Positions 44,522 through 56,745 of a stretch of DNA of 64,000 bases are shown piece by piece. The notes under the pieces are model-generated. The model saw only the letters and a program-made list of their open reading frames with translations, did no database searches and was not told the origin of the DNA. Source of the stretch: Lotus japonicus. Its lineage: Eukaryota > Streptophyta > Magnoliopsida > Fabales > Fabaceae. Both the position numbers and the translations under genes were made by a program. Each line of letters opens with the position of its first letter. Positions within the stretch are counted from its first letter, which is position 1. Where the stretch lies: assembly GCF_012489685.1 (NCBI RefSeq), contig NC_080043.1, positions 10,542,501 to 10,606,500 of the forward strand. Direction: 5' to 3'.

Positions 44522-44822
44522 TGGATTCGTACACTTGCGGATTTACCAACAAGGAATAAGTAGGAAAGGCTGTGAACAGGGGCTGTTCAATTTAGACCTT
44601 TTGTGTACTTGATTCTCTATAATAATGAATTATCTTTCTTGGGCTGAAGCCCTCCAGATGTAGGTGATGTTGCACCAAACTGGGTTAACAATTCTCTGTG
44701 TTCTTTATTGTTTTTTGTTGATCTAATACTATGTTTCACTTCTGTTGTTATCTGCTGTACGTTGTGCCATATGTCCTAGACATTTGGTTCGACATCTTTC
44801 CTGTGTGTGAACCAGAATTTCA

Positions 44823-45924
44823 ACCTAGTTTATTATATTAATTAAATAATATTAAGTAATATTTTATGTGAATCATGTGTGATATATGGTGCAGTTATTA
44901 CCAGAGATGCCTTAGCACGGTAAATTGTTTGACATAGGTGACATTAGACACTAGTAATATCTGAACAAGATGTACACCATATTACGACTGCTTTGACTGT
45001 AATACTGATAATATAATATTACAGTGACTTTTAGGGCATAAAATGTCTCAACTGTGTCGATGAGTTAGTAGGTTCCGACGATGTGGAAGATTTTGTGGAC
45101 CACACCATGTGCCATGAGTGGGGTGTGAAAATAGAGGATATTCCATGGGGAATATCCCATTTTTCCTTTGGGAGAATTTATTTGAATAAAATGGATATTA
45201 TTTAAATGGTAAAAGTTATTTAATTATTTTTATTCAAAGTTCTATTACATAAATGTATTGAAAAAATATTTTTGGGTATTGATGAAAGCCTTGGTCCAAT
45301 GTTTTGGGGGGAAAGGAAGAAAAATTCTCAAATTTAAATTTAAATATTAATTCTTGCATTAAGTGTTAATTAGGAGGCGATTCGAGGGAATGTTCATTGA
45401 CTTTCATTATGAAGGGTGCCACAATTTGAATGTGAAGATTTTTCAAGGACCTTTTTGAAAGGAAAATAATTTTCTTTAAGTCACGAGGGCTGATTTAAAG
45501 TCTTAAGGAGTTAAGGTTTTAATTGGATTTTTAAAATAGAATTAAAACACAAAGTCAAACCAAGTTTTGGGACCAAATCAAGAGAAGGACTTTTTTGTGA
45601 AAACCCTAGGTTGAGCTTGGTGTAGTCGCGTTGCTTGTCGTTGATTTCAATCTTGGCGTTCTACGTTGTCCTTTATCAGGGGGACTTGTTCTTGACACCT
45701 TGTTCATTCAATAAATCTTTTGCTTTCGAAAAAAATGCAGCATGTACAATTCATACTTTATTATTCGCTCCACTATTTTTTTTTGTCTTTGATGAATGTC
45801 TCCACCCATTCGAGAAACTATAGTTGTATATTCCCCCTTCCTTATATAGAGTTTTGGTATTTGATTGTGCAAGTCTTATCGCACAATGTGAATTTTATCA
45901 CCAAAACATTGGACACGTATTTGG
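44823..45924. other. Unassigned DNA, possibly LTR remnant
   Basis: AT-rich with ccatggggaatatcccattt and other LTR-like blocks, but no border, partner or coding region. Confidence 0.3.
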
Positions 45925-46925
45925 CTTAATAGCATTTTTTGTCCCTCACATATCACGATTTGACAGTTTTAGTCAATTAAGGTATATTATAGTAATTATT
46001 TTATCTCTTAGTATTTTAAATAAATATTCTAAATATTATTTTAATCAGAATTACCAAAATTATAGTTCAGAAACTCTAAGGGGACTAAAATGTAAAAAAA
46101 ATCTTTGAGGACTTAACTATAAAACCTTCACTATTCACGTTCACATCATCATTATAATACTCTACGAATTCAGGAGGTGGTGCTATGCTTGCATGAATTT
46201 TTGAAGTAGAAAATCATACACTAAAAATACACGTTTTTTAATAACACTTTTGGTCTCTCATTTATCACGATTTGACAGTTTTGGTCCCTTATAAAATTTA
46301 TTAGCCTACAACATCCCTCACATTTACTAACTGTTACAGTTTTCATTTTTCGTCAACTTTCATCCAATATATAATGTTTTTTAATTTAAAAATCAATTAA
46401 AAACAAGGCTTGAAGAACACTTTAATCTTCTATGTCTTCTATGATTAACAATTTTATGGTTTATGGTTTTTTTAAGTGATTTTTTGATGAAAAACCGTTA
46501 AATATTGAATGGAAGTTGGCAGAAAATCAAAACTGCAATAATTAGTAAACGTGAGAGGAACGTTGTAGACTAAAAAATTTATGAGGAACAAAAACTCTCA
46601 AATCGTTATAAGTGAGGACAAAAAATGCTATTAAAGAAACGTATTTTTAGTGTATGATTTTCTACTGGAAAACTTCATGCAAGCACAGCACCACCTCCTG
46701 AATTCTTAGAGGAATATTATAATGATGATGTGAACGTGAATAGTGAAGGTTTTGAAGGCTTTATGTTTAAGTCCTCAAAGATTCTTTTCAATTTTAGTCC
46801 CTTAGAGTTTCTGAACTATAATTTTGGTAATTCTGATTAAAATAATATTTATAATATTTATTTAAAATACTAAGAGATAATTTGATTTTGTAAATAATTA
46901 CTATAATATATCTTAAACTGATACA
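45925..46925. repeat. Long inverted repeat (fold-back element)
   Basis: About 45972-46240 is the reverse complement of about 46645-46921 at roughly 90 percent by eye, including atagaattcaggaggtggtg-like and cactattcacgttcacatca blocks. The spacer (46240-46640) is itself bounded by inverted copies of a 'ttaataRcacttttggtc...tttatcacgatttgacagtttt' end. The same end motif occurs a third time, in direct orientation, at 45925-45970. It looks like a MITE that acquired flanking sequence in both arms. No ORF. Confidence 0.8.
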
Positions 46926-47254
46926 TGTATATACACATACCCATATATATAATCTATTTACATTACATTAAGCTAACAGGTTGTCAGTGGGATGTTACAA
47001 AATCGATATTGGTTCACTATGATTGTTATGTTTTGTTGCTCCCAAAGTTATTATGTTTAATTCTAGGGGTTGTCTAAATGACTCATGTGTGTTACTAATT
47101 TAACAATCAATAGACCAATATGATTTTTTATAACTAAATTAATAAATAAAATATAGAAATTTCAACTCATTTATCTTCAATGTAATTGGGTGATGAGTTA
47201 TTTAACCCAAACTTTCTCATGGGTCATTTAGACAACCCCTTAATTCTATCTACT
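46926..47254. other. Unassigned AT-rich DNA
   Basis: No ORF or border was recognised. A short inverted pair, 'aggggttgtctaaatgactcatg' (47065) and 'catgggtcatttagacaacccct' (47219), encloses about 130 bp and may be a small MITE. Confidence 0.4.
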
Positions 47255-48150
47255 ATTTGATCAGCATTGTGGTTTATGTTCACCCAGACAGGATTCTCCA
47301 GGTAGCTTCTGAGGAACATTGTTTCCCCCCTCATTCAGTTGGTTTCGAACTAGCCCTAATGGCACTTGATTCATTTGGTTCAATTGGGGCTGATCTTTTT
47401 GGGGTACCACACTTATCCTTAATTTGGTTAGCATTGTTTTGAAACTCATTGTTGTAAAGGTTACCCACATGGTCATTTGTAACATTTAATGCATTAGCAA
47501 TTATACCCATCTGCGGACTTGCCTAGTCAGTTACTAAAAAGTATTATTTGTGTTCTGAAGCAATGGGTTAAACACAGTGCCAATATGTTGGGCTAACATA
47601 TTGACCATCTCATGATTGCTAACATCCATTTGTTGCCTTAAGACCCGTACAATAACATTTGTTAAAGAATTCACTGGAATAGACATACCACCCCAGTCAC
47701 CCCTGGGGGATAAGAGCCGTTTCGACCCATGTCGAAGCCAAAACCTGAAACGGATTCCTAGGGGAACCTATTAAAACCAAATTAGCCGAGTAAATGGATT
47801 AAGGACGTGGGCATGCCATATGGAGGGTCCCTTATATGAATGGTTAACTTAGGTTGAATGACACTCATAACTGCTTGTGAGACTACCAGTGTGGTAGCCT
47901 GGTAGGACTAGGCATAGTAACCACGACTGAAACCGAAATTTCGGCTACACCGATTGTAGTACCCGCTAGCTCCATGTTAGCATTAACCACATTGCCATTG
48001 TTATTAACTGCATTCTCACAATTATCGTCAATTGTCCCTGATTAACCACATTTTGGTTATTGCTCGGGCCAAGATGGCATGCGGACAAATTATTGTTTCT
48101 TGATTTAGTATTTTCCATACATATTAACTTCCCACTTCTCAAACGCATAA
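47255..48150 (-). pseudogene. Possible degenerate gypsy Gag remnant
   Basis: On the minus strand, Asn/Gln-rich pieces (for example MVNMLAQHIGTVFNPL, NNEFQNNANQIK) are reminiscent of Asn-rich Gag proteins of plant Athila/Tat elements. Frames are interrupted repeatedly and there is no zinc knuckle. Low confidence. Confidence 0.25.
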
Positions 48151-48612
48151 AACGTAATAGAGAAGAACATAATTGACAAACTTATAAAAATATTTTCACA
48201 AAAGAGTCTCATGGGTGTGCCAATTCTCTTACGCTGATTTTTGGTAAATAAATAAGAGAATCCAAAGATCAATCTGGGGACTGAATTCAAATCTTCTTGA
48301 TATCTTTGGTAAAAATAGTATAAGGGTCAATTATAAATATAAGAATAAAAAGTGATTTAAAATTGCAAATAGTGACAAATTAAGTAATTTAAAAACAAAT
48401 GAATCAAAAGATAAAGAAAATATTTGGATAATCTTCAAATAAGCAATATAATACATAAGAGTTTCAAAAGATTTATACTTTTTTCCTCCTTAAACTTTTG
48501 TTGCCTTCATTTTCGACTTAAGTATTTTAGAGTTAATTATAGCAAAATAATTTGTGAACCCTAAATATAACTTGAAAACACCTAATTATAGGCTAAAATC
48601 CTAACTACCATC

Positions 48613-50530
48613 TGTTTACGGCGGTTTTTGGTAAACAAATATCCTCTTAGTTCGACTAAAGGAAGTTTAGATTCGGGGTCCTTTTGGGAAAACGTCTTGC
48701 CAAAGTGTTGTGTGTGAGTTGATATTTTTCGACAACAATGCACGATTCAAAAGAAATTGGATTTCATTAAACACGGGTCAATTACATGAAGATCAAAGTG
48801 CAACAAAGTGAAAAGAAAACTGCAGGGAACGTAAATTTCGACAAGAAATTAAGCAACAGGACTAGTAAAATTAACAAGCGACGCTACAAACTTAAATGCA
48901 AGAAAGATAAACATTTGGTTCTGCAACATACTCCTCCATCATCACGTCTTGCTCCTTGAGTCTCATTGATGCAGACATTAGAGCTTTTTAGTGAATTTTT
49001 CAGAGTTGAGCTGGGAACCCTTTTTTCTGACTTGAATTCTCCCATTTATAGAGCATATCCTTGTCGGTTTTCTTCTTCTTCTTGGATAGGTTAGTCGGTC
49101 TAATCCCCTCTTCCCACGATCTGGAGTTGGTTTTGGAAGTTCCTTGTGCGGTGGTGGAGATTGTGTGCCTCAACTGCTTCAACCGCTTCTTGGCCACGTA
49201 TTCAACCAACGTGGTGAGAATCCGACTTGGTCAATGCTGCACATGTTAAATGTGCCCCTGTTTGTAGCAGTAGTTCCCATTGTCGAATTCGACTGCTCCT
49301 TTAACTTGGTGCATTTTTCCTTTCCCTTCTTTAGTCTAAATTCGACCACCTTGTGTGCTTTGGGCCGAATGCGTTTTTTCTTTTCTTTTTTGGGCCAAAA
49401 TATTGGGCCAACACCATCCAACGGAAAAATAACTATAACAAAACATGTATTCTTTGACTTGATTTGAGTTCTACACGCGTCCTTAAAAACTATAACTTCC
49501 AAAACCTTCATCCCAGTTGCGTCAAAGAATGAAGTTTTCCGATTTCAAATAATGATATTTTCGACCTTGGATTCAGCAAGAACGCAATCTTACTTTGTTT
49601 TAACTCCATCTTTATGTTGCCTCGAGCTCTGATAAAAAAAACATGCCTACAACACTGTTTACGATGATATTTGGTAAACAAACATTCTCCAATTCGACTG
49701 GAAAAAGTTAAAGTTAAGGGTTTTTTTGGGAAAACGTCTTGCCAAAGTGTTGTGTGCAAAGGGTGTGTTTTTCGACTGGAGCAAAGTTGTAAGGGAAATC
49801 AGCGATTTACAAGAATTAAAACTTGAATTGCATTAAACTTGAGTAAAGTGCAGAGTACAAAAAGAGAAATTCGAAAAGCAAAGATTACATCAAGTAAAGA
49901 ACTCGATAGGAATTCAAACTAAACTTAAACACAAAGCAAAGTGTCAAGGCATTAATCATAAATCGTTGGTTCTGCAACATACTCGTTCATCATCACGTTA
50001 GGCTCTTGAAGTTTCTTTGATGTGGACATGTGAGCTTTTTAGTGAGTTTTTAGAGTCCAGTTGGGAACCCTTTTTTCTGAATGATCTTCTCCTATTTATA
50101 GTGCTCTATTGATTCACACGTCCTTGGCGATTTTTTCCTTTGCTGAATGGGTTAGTGGGCTTGAGAATCGGTGCTATGCTCCATGATCTCTTGCTTATTC
50201 TGGAAGCTTCTTGCATCATGGGGGAAGGCCTCCATTTCTAACTGCCCACTTGCATCGTGGGGGAAGGCATGTGCTCTCAACAGCTCTTAACTGCCCACTC
50301 TTTCTGTAACCGTTTTATGCGTTTAGCTGCAGGTCCCTTTTGTGGCCGAACTCCACAGCTATGACTCATTCTGCCATTTAACTTAGCGTTTTTCATGGCT
50401 GCCTCTTTTATCAAATTTCGACTAAAGTCGATAAACCTTCTTTTGACGAAATGATGTCGACGAGCCTTCCCTTGGTGAAACTTTGAGCTAACAAACACTC
50501 AACTTAATCTTCTAATGTCAAAACCTAAAT
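48613..50530 (-). mobile_element. Two diverged LTR-like direct repeats, minus orientation
   Basis: Repeat 1 (from 48613) and repeat 2 (from 49656) both start TGTTTACG on the plus strand and share ttgggaaaacgtcttgccaaagtgttgtgtg, tggttctgcaacatact and ttgggaacccttttttctga in order. TATA boxes lie on the minus strand (49045-49050 and 50093-50100). Just outside repeat 2, the minus strand reads ...tatcagagc, like part of a primer binding site. So this appears to be a 5' LTR, a short internal remnant and a 3' LTR, with the genes lost. Confidence 0.6.
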
Positions 50531-50532
50531 AT

Positions 50533-50895
50533 TCAGTCGAAGCTTCTCTTCCAATCCAATTGGAATTCGACTAAAATTTCCAGCTTAACAAACAGTTTGT
50601 ACATCTGAACATTATAACTTAAATCGGTCACAATATGATTAAATTGGATCAATTGTTCTGATGCAGGTAAATCACCACTGAATTGTCTGTGAATATAAAT
50701 TAAGTGGTACACTAATAGAGTTGGGGGTGCAAGAGAAACATGTACCAGCAACGGGTCAAAGTTAGCCTCAAACATGTACTTCCGTGTCTTAAAAATTTCC
50801 ATCAGGAAGCTTCCCTTCCTCACATTCATTCTCATCTTCTGATAAAAAGCTTCAGCATCCACATTATACTTCGTTGTGTTCATGAACACCATCAC
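50533..50895 (-). CDS. Hypothetical 120-aa ORF
   Basis: Starts ATG at 50895 (MMVFMNTTKYNV...), ends just right of the LTR-like repeats. No domain, signal peptide or membrane segment is recognisable. Codon content is unremarkable and there is no supporting neighbour, so it may be a chance ORF or a piece of an old element. Confidence 0.25.
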   Translation of the reverse strand: MMVFMNTTKYNVDAEAFYQKMRMNVRKGSFLMEIFKTRKYMFEANFDPLLVHVSLAPPTLLVYHLIYIHRQFSGDLPASEQLIQFNHIVTDLSYNVQMYKLFVKLEILVEFQLDWKRSFD

Positions 50896-51172
50896 CTACG
50901 TTAACTTAAGAGTGCCACGTGACTCATAATTCACCTCATAGTTTTATGGTTGCAAAGGATTCACTTCATTTGAGGTGAATTCTAAAATCAAGCTTTATCA
51001 CATGGCCAAAAGTATCACATTTTGGTAAATATTTTCCTACTAAAATATTTTTCAATATTTAAGAAAAACCAGAAGAAAAAAAGTGTGAAAATTGAAAAAA
51101 CGTGATTCCTTTCCCTCAGCGTGGCATATTTTTTTTTGCTATATCGGAAAATTGACAACAAAAACGAAAAAA

Positions 51173-53113
51173 CTAAGCTACAAAAAGGGAGTCCCTAAGA
51201 AGGATGAGTTGCAGCTCCTGCTCCAGCTGGTGAATAGCCTGAGTGCTCGGAGAGGAGAGATTATAACCCTGCTTAGAAAGCCAGTCTGCAGCAGAATTAC
51301 CATCTCTATGTATCCAACTAATACTCACACGCCAGTTACGCGCCATGAGCTGCATGATTTCTTTGAGGATTGCAACTTGAGGATGATGGTGCACACGCTC
51401 CAAGTGCCCTTCTTCCAATAAGATTACCAGATTGTCACAGTCAATGTCACATGAGATGTTCCTATGCCCTGAATTCCAAGCCATGAGAAGACCCTCCTTC
51501 AACCCTAATGCCTCTGCCACAAAAGGATCTCCACCATGAGCCAGTGACGTAAATCCTGCAATCCAGCATCCAGCCTTATCACGAAGAATACCGCCACCAC
51601 CCATGCAATTTTTCGGTTCTCGAAAGCTTCCATCGGTATTAAGCTTGACAAAATTCTCCTGAGGTGGCCTCCATACATTTTTTCTAAGACCCGCACCAAT
51701 ACATATCAGATCTGGTTGCAACGCATGCAGAAAATCATCATGGTCCCGAACCAGATTACTCCAAGCAACATGGAGGGGCCAAGGACTATCGCCAAGCACC
51801 ATATTATTTCTCCACTTCCAAACACCCCATAAGCCAGCCACGAATTTAGTTGCGTTTGTACCTCTAGCTTGGAAAGAAATCCAAACTGGCAGCTCCAGGG
51901 AAGAAAAGTTTGGCCAAGACCACGCTCCTAACTTCGCCCAAAGCTCCCTAGAATGGGGACAGTCTCGCAAGCAATGCAAACAATCCTCTCTGGCTGAGGA
52001 GCATCTAGAACAGCTCTCAGAATGCGTCAGATGGCATTTGAAACGATTTGAATTTACCGGTAAGGCCTGGTGTAGAGTCAGCCAGAGAAAAACCTTTACT
52101 TTCTCTGGAACTTTAATTTTCCAGATCCAGCCCCAATCTGCTGCAGGAATTGAGGGCTGATTGGTATCTCTAAGCCAAGTATAGCCCTCCTTCGATGAGT
52201 AGTAGTCTGGGTTCCCAGGATCCCAACACCAGCGGTCCTCTTCGTCTTGAATACACTTTGGCAGCACCTTGTTGAAAAGCGCCAAAACCTGCTCAGACAT
52301 CATGGTGCTGCAACGCTGAAGAGTCCATTCTCCATTCACCACGAGATCCAACAGGCGCATAGCCGAATCAGAAATGTGAACAAAAGGAACTTGGAGAGCA
52401 AGAGGGCCTTCTCCAGACCAGTCCTTGAACCACACCGAAGTGTTACCATTGCCCAGCCGAAACCGATAACCACCCTTTAGTTTGTCACGCGCCTTGAGGA
52501 TCCCTTTCCAAACTGGTGATGCGTTAAGTCTCACCTTTTCCTCTAGAATTGATCTGCCCTGTAAGTAACGATGCTCCAGAACTCGAAAACAAAGTTTATT
52601 AGAGTTCTGAGCCAGAGCTCATACTACTTTTCCCATGAACGACGTGTTAAAATCTCCCATCTCTTTAAGTCCCAGGCCTCCATCTTTTCTAGGCAGAGTC
52701 ACGGTATCCCACTTAATGAGGTGCCATCCTCGTTGCCCACTGTTTTTTGACCAGATGAAGCTCCTCATTATTTGATTAATTCTATGGATTATACTCCTTG
52801 GCAGCCAGAAGACCTGCATGACATAAGTTGGTATCGTTGCAATGACTGATCTCGCTAGACAAGCTCTCCCAGCAACATTTAAGAGGTTGGTTTTCCAAGA
52901 CTCAAGTTTACGTTGGATGTTTTCAAGCAGGAAATTAAACTTGCTTCTCGACGCTCTACCACTACTCAACGTAAAACCGAGATAGGTTCCAAGATCACGC
53001 ACAAAAGGAATTGGGGCAATGGCTCGTATCTCTTCACACACTTCAGGTCGCACTCCAAGGGAGGTAATAGCTTTTGACTTGTTGATATTCACCTTCATGC
53101 CAGAACTCAATTA
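51173..53113 (-). pseudogene. LINE ORF2, part 3: RT end, zf-RVT, RNase H
   Basis: From 53110 the frame codes for the RT thumb region (MKVNINKSK, YLGFTLSSGRASRSKF, NLLNVAGRACLARSV, RKDGGLGLKEMGDFN). A TGA at 52619-52621 replaces an expected Trp; the same frame goes on with the zf-RVT region (KVKVFLWLTLHQALP...CSRCSSAREDCLHCLRDC) and an RNase H domain. RNase H residues are visible: D in LNTDGSF, E in VAEALGLKEG, D in CDCDNL-like CDIDCDNL, D in HRDGNSAADWLSKQG. It ends at 51173. A TAA at 53111-53113 separates it from the RT core. Confidence 0.85.
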
Positions 53114-53136
53114 GAAGGCTTGCAGCGTATCTGCTA

Positions 53137-54258
53137 CTAATTGAACCTGCTCAGTGGAGGCTTTGCAGAAGAGGAGGACATCGTCTGCAAAAAATAAATG
53201 AGAGATAGGGGGTCCTTGGGGGGACACCTGATGGATTTCCAAAGACTTGTACTCACCAAATGATCAATCCTAACAGATAGCCTCTCCATACAAAGAACAA
53301 AATGATAAGGGGACATAGGATCACCTTGGCGCAGCCCACGCCCAGGGTGAAAGGAAGGAAGCCGAGAGCCATTCCATAATATGGACAAGGTGGACGCTGA
53401 CACACATCTCATGATTAGATTAATCAAACCATTAGGAAATCCAAACCAGTGAAGAATGTCTTCAAGGAAAGACCAAGAGACACTATCATATGCCGTCTCT
53501 AAGTCGATTTTGAACGCCAAACTCCCGTTTCTTGCTCTAGATGAATTCATATAATGAATTATTTCCTGGGCCAAGAATGCATTATCCATGGTACCTCTGC
53601 CAGGTATGAAACTGTTTTCCATGGGACCAATAAGCTTGTTCAAGAAAGGACGAATTCTAGCCACAATAAACTTTGTGATCAATTTATAGGTAACATTACA
53701 AAGGCTTATTGGGCGAAACTCTTTAATTGACGTGGGATTGTCCACTTTCGGGATTAGAACAATGAGAGTTTCCAATAGCTTCTCATCCACTGTGCTAGAA
53801 TCAAACGCATTACAGACCACTCCATACACATCATCTCCCACAATTTCCCAATATTTTTTGAAAAAGAAGGGCTGGAACCCATCCGGTCCTGGCGCTGTAA
53901 AAGACTTCATGGACATAAGCGCTTTGTAAACTTCCTCCTTGAGAACTGAGAGGGAGAGGGTGTTCCTATCACTGATGGAAAGAGAGGGAAAGTTTTCATG
54001 ATTAAACACTACCTCTCCTGGATCCCCTTGCACGGTAAACAAGGATTGGAAATAACTTTGGACTTCCTCAATCAGCATATTCTTCTCCGTGCACCAATCG
54101 CCATCTCTCAATTTCAATCTATGTATCATATTGCGTTTCCTTCTAATTACCGTGTGAGCATGGAAATAAGAGGTGTTGCAGTCTCCAAAACGAACCTGAT
54201 TGTCCCTCGCCTTCTGATACCATAATAGCTCTTCTTGTTTTAGGATGGTTCTATATTA
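53137..54258 (-). pseudogene. LINE ORF2, part 2: reverse transcriptase core
   Basis: Contains the usual plant LINE RT blocks: SFTAPGPDGFQPFFFKKYW, IVLIPKVDNPTSIKEFRPIS, SFIPGRGTMDNAFLAQEI, AFKIDLETAYDSVSWSFL (first catalytic Asp) and LRQGDPMSPYHFVL. Shortly after, near 53230, the frame shifts; the catalytic FADD at about 53180-53192 is encoded in the neighbouring frame. A TAA at 54256-54258 interrupts the upstream linker. Confidence 0.88.
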
Positions 54259-55228
54259 TGTTTGAAGTGAATTTCCAAGCCTGGTTAACTCCGAAGAGAC
54301 CTGCTTGTCTAATTCACGCTGCACTCCACGAAGGCGACCTTCAACCCATCGTTTATGCTGGAATATGTTACCAAATACTTCTTTATTAAAGACAATTGAA
54401 TCAACCCTGACTTGATCCAACTTTGACGTAATACCATTGTCCACCCGCTGCCAGGCATGTTCTACTACTGTCTGATAATTTTCATGATCGACCCAAGAGG
54501 CAATAAAGAGAGGTACCACAGTGTATTAGCAAGGGACTGTGGTCGGATGAGATCCTATTCAGCGTCTCAACGTAGGCTCCGGGAAAGGCTATCCTCCATT
54601 CAACATCCCCCATGGCTCTATCAAGGCGTTTAGAAAGAATAATCCTATTGTTTACTTTTCGGAACCACGTAAAAGTTGTGCCCACGATTCCTAAGTCCAC
54701 CATTCGATAGTCTTCAAGAACTTGGCCAAACCGGGCAGCTCTAGTAGCCATGAAGTCACCACCCCTAACGTCACTAGGAAGAAGCACTTCATTCATGTCG
54801 TCGGCGAGCATCCAAGGCAGCGAAATACGTTGCCGCAGATCCAGAAGATGATGCCAAAGCACTTCCCTTGTAGCTGGGCTAGGGGACGCGTAAACCGCAC
54901 TAAAAATCCAAGACAAATTGTCCTTCCAAACTTCAAATGTAATGGCTTGAGAGTGCATATCAACCAACCTGAAGTTTAGGAGAACTTTGGTGTTATTCAG
55001 AACCCATATTCCACCACTGAAGCCCCGAGCTTCAGAAATAAAAGTAGGGGTGAAATCTAGAGACTCCCAAAATCTGCGAACTCTGGCAAACTGACATCTT
55101 GTTTCCATCAGAATAACTTTTTCTGGTTTTTTATTCCGAATAATGTCCTTGAGAACACGCCTACTATTCTCATTCAAGGCTCCCCTCACATTCCAGGACA
55201 AAACTTTTGTTTCTTCAAACCCTATCAT
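54259..55228 (-). pseudogene. LINE ORF2, part 1: endonuclease
   Basis: Starts ATG 55228, 41 nt after ORF1. An apurinic-type endonuclease domain is visible: LSWNVRGALN, ILMETRC (catalytic Glu), ADDMNEVL (family usually G-D-F-N; the Asn is kept), SSDHSPLLI (catalytic Asp-His). Near 54515 a one-base shift moves the frame; the linker VDHENYQTVVEHAWQ continues in the other frame to 54259. It nicks target DNA to prime reverse transcription. Confidence 0.88.
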
Positions 55229-55269
55229 AAAAAACTATTAGATGAAGGGTAACAGACTATCCCAGGATA

Positions 55270-56745
55270 TTAACTTTGGGATGGAAGATTGTGAGTAATT
55301 TCTCCCTGGCAAGGGTTAGCCATGAACGTGCCAGTATGTTGCGAGCATGCATCCCTTCCTGTGTCCAGGTTGGTTTCTTGTTGACCCCCCACCTGTAATG
55401 GCCTATCTCCTGGATCAAGAGATTGATTAGCTACAAAGTGGTCCCCACCTTGCCTATTTGTTTCCTCAAAGCGAGACCTTTTATTTCTATTCCCTTGGAC
55501 GCTTGGTTCCACACGGCTAGGACTGCCAAAAGTGAACTGGGCCCAATTGTAGTGGGTTTCACATTTGCAGTTTTTTCCTCTCTTGATTTCCTCCCATTCT
55601 TTCCTGGGCACTGATTTTTCAATCATTGGCCCATTAGACACTGGGCGTTGACCATTCCCTTTCTGCCCCTGATCTCTTGGAGTTGATTTCTTTTTCTTCT
55701 TGGATACTGTGATCCAATCCCCCAAGATTTCAAAATTATCTGCCAGCTTTAATTGCACGTTTTTCGTGCCACCAATGATCACTCCGTTCCCCTGAACATT
55801 CCCCTGACTCTCTCCACTAATTTCGCCAGTATCCATTGATTCAGTTCTTTCTATTTCCGGTGCACCCGTTTGATGTGCCCTAGCCTCCTACGCCGCCACT
55901 GCATTAGGGTTCAGTGTTGCGCCGCCAGAAACTTCTGATGCTGACACAGGCTGTTGTGCTCCTGTCTCCACCGGTGGTGGCTCAACACATTCTCTGCTCC
56001 GATGTCCATAGAACCCACATTTGGTGCATATAACATGCAGACCCTCGTATTCAATATTGTACCAATAATCCTCAATACACACCTTCCCCACCACCGGGAG
56101 TGTTAGATCCAGTTCCACACATATCCTCGCAAATCTTCCCCTGTCAGCTTTCAGCATATTCCAATCCACCTTAATAGGCTTACCAATTGCTCGTGCTATC
56201 GAAAGCAGGTAGCTTTCATCATAGAAAACCACATTCAACCCTGGAATTCTGATCCATGCTAGAGCATTCGTCACCTTTGCTGCTGGAGAGATAAATTTTG
56301 GACTCCGTGTTGAGACTGCTAAATAATGGTCAAAGACCATCCAAGGGCCCCCATTAATTACCTTATCCTTGTCTTCCTTAATATCAAACTTTACCATGTA
56401 AAATCCATTGCCTACATCAATCATATCAAAATCTCCAACAAGCCTCCATAGAGTACCCAACTTTTGTTTCATGGTGCGGTATCCCAGTGTTTTCCCCAAG
56501 AGACTCACCACCAAAGCTTCTTTCCATCGTGCACTCATCTCCTCAACAACTGAGGCCTCTGTTACTATTTTAGGTAGCAACCTATTACCATTTACCAACT
56601 GAATCTTCATTCGCCCTTGATCCACTAAGTCTCTCACCTCCTTAGGGCCATATGCCTTGGCGCCACCCATTAGTTTATCACGGAACGAGGACCGGCCCGA
56701 AGTTTTTCCGGCATCCGGCGGCGTAGAGTCATCAACCTCCATCAT
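55270..56745 (-). pseudogene. LINE ORF1 (DUF4283 / zinc knuckle), one in-frame stop
   Basis: Residues about 60-230 form the DUF4283 domain (ARWKEALVVSLLGKTLGYRT, GDFDMIDVGNGFYMVKF, NGGPWMVFDHYLAV, AWIRIPGLNVVFYDESYL), followed by a zinc knuckle CTKCGFYGHRSREC. A TAG at 55888-55890 (after NPNAVAA) interrupts the frame; the same frame continues to 55270 with a basic, polar tail (KKKKKSTPRDQGQKG). Without the stop it would have about 490 codons. It is the RNA-binding protein of the LINE RNP. Confidence 0.88.

Larger units (their letters stand above)
42856..44551 (+). mobile_element. Solo LTR, 1696 bp, TSD AGGAA
   Basis: Begins TGATGACCCGGGTTTATATG, ends ttaccaaca, flanked by exact AGGAA (42851-42855, 44552-44556). 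TATA box CTATAAATAG at 43391-43400. It contains GGCGCC-rich palindromic repeats upstream of the TATA box and a 361-bp tandem duplication near its end. Distantly similar at its first 12 bp to the LTRs at 5128 and 6181. Confidence 0.9.
42329..44822 (+). mobile_element. Ty1/copia LTR (family B), split by a solo LTR
   Basis: 42329-42855 and 44557-44822 together align with 36640-37461 (ggaagcttatgtgcgccgt, cactgtggcagtgattgtg, gggggagacctaagtaata, then ttgcaccaaactgggttaac and end accagaatttca). The first 70 bp or so are missing. The gap is filled by the solo LTR 42856-44551. Confidence 0.75.

Noticed and set aside
45635..46108. Overlapping plus-strand ORFs of 62-94 aa with hydrophobic stretches
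   Set aside because: AT-rich DNA gives Phe/Leu/Ile-rich frames by chance; they run into the inverted repeat and have no conserved motif.
51092..51421. 109-aa plus-strand ORF at the LINE 3' end
   Set aside because: Complement of the RNase H region; it also crosses the target duplication.
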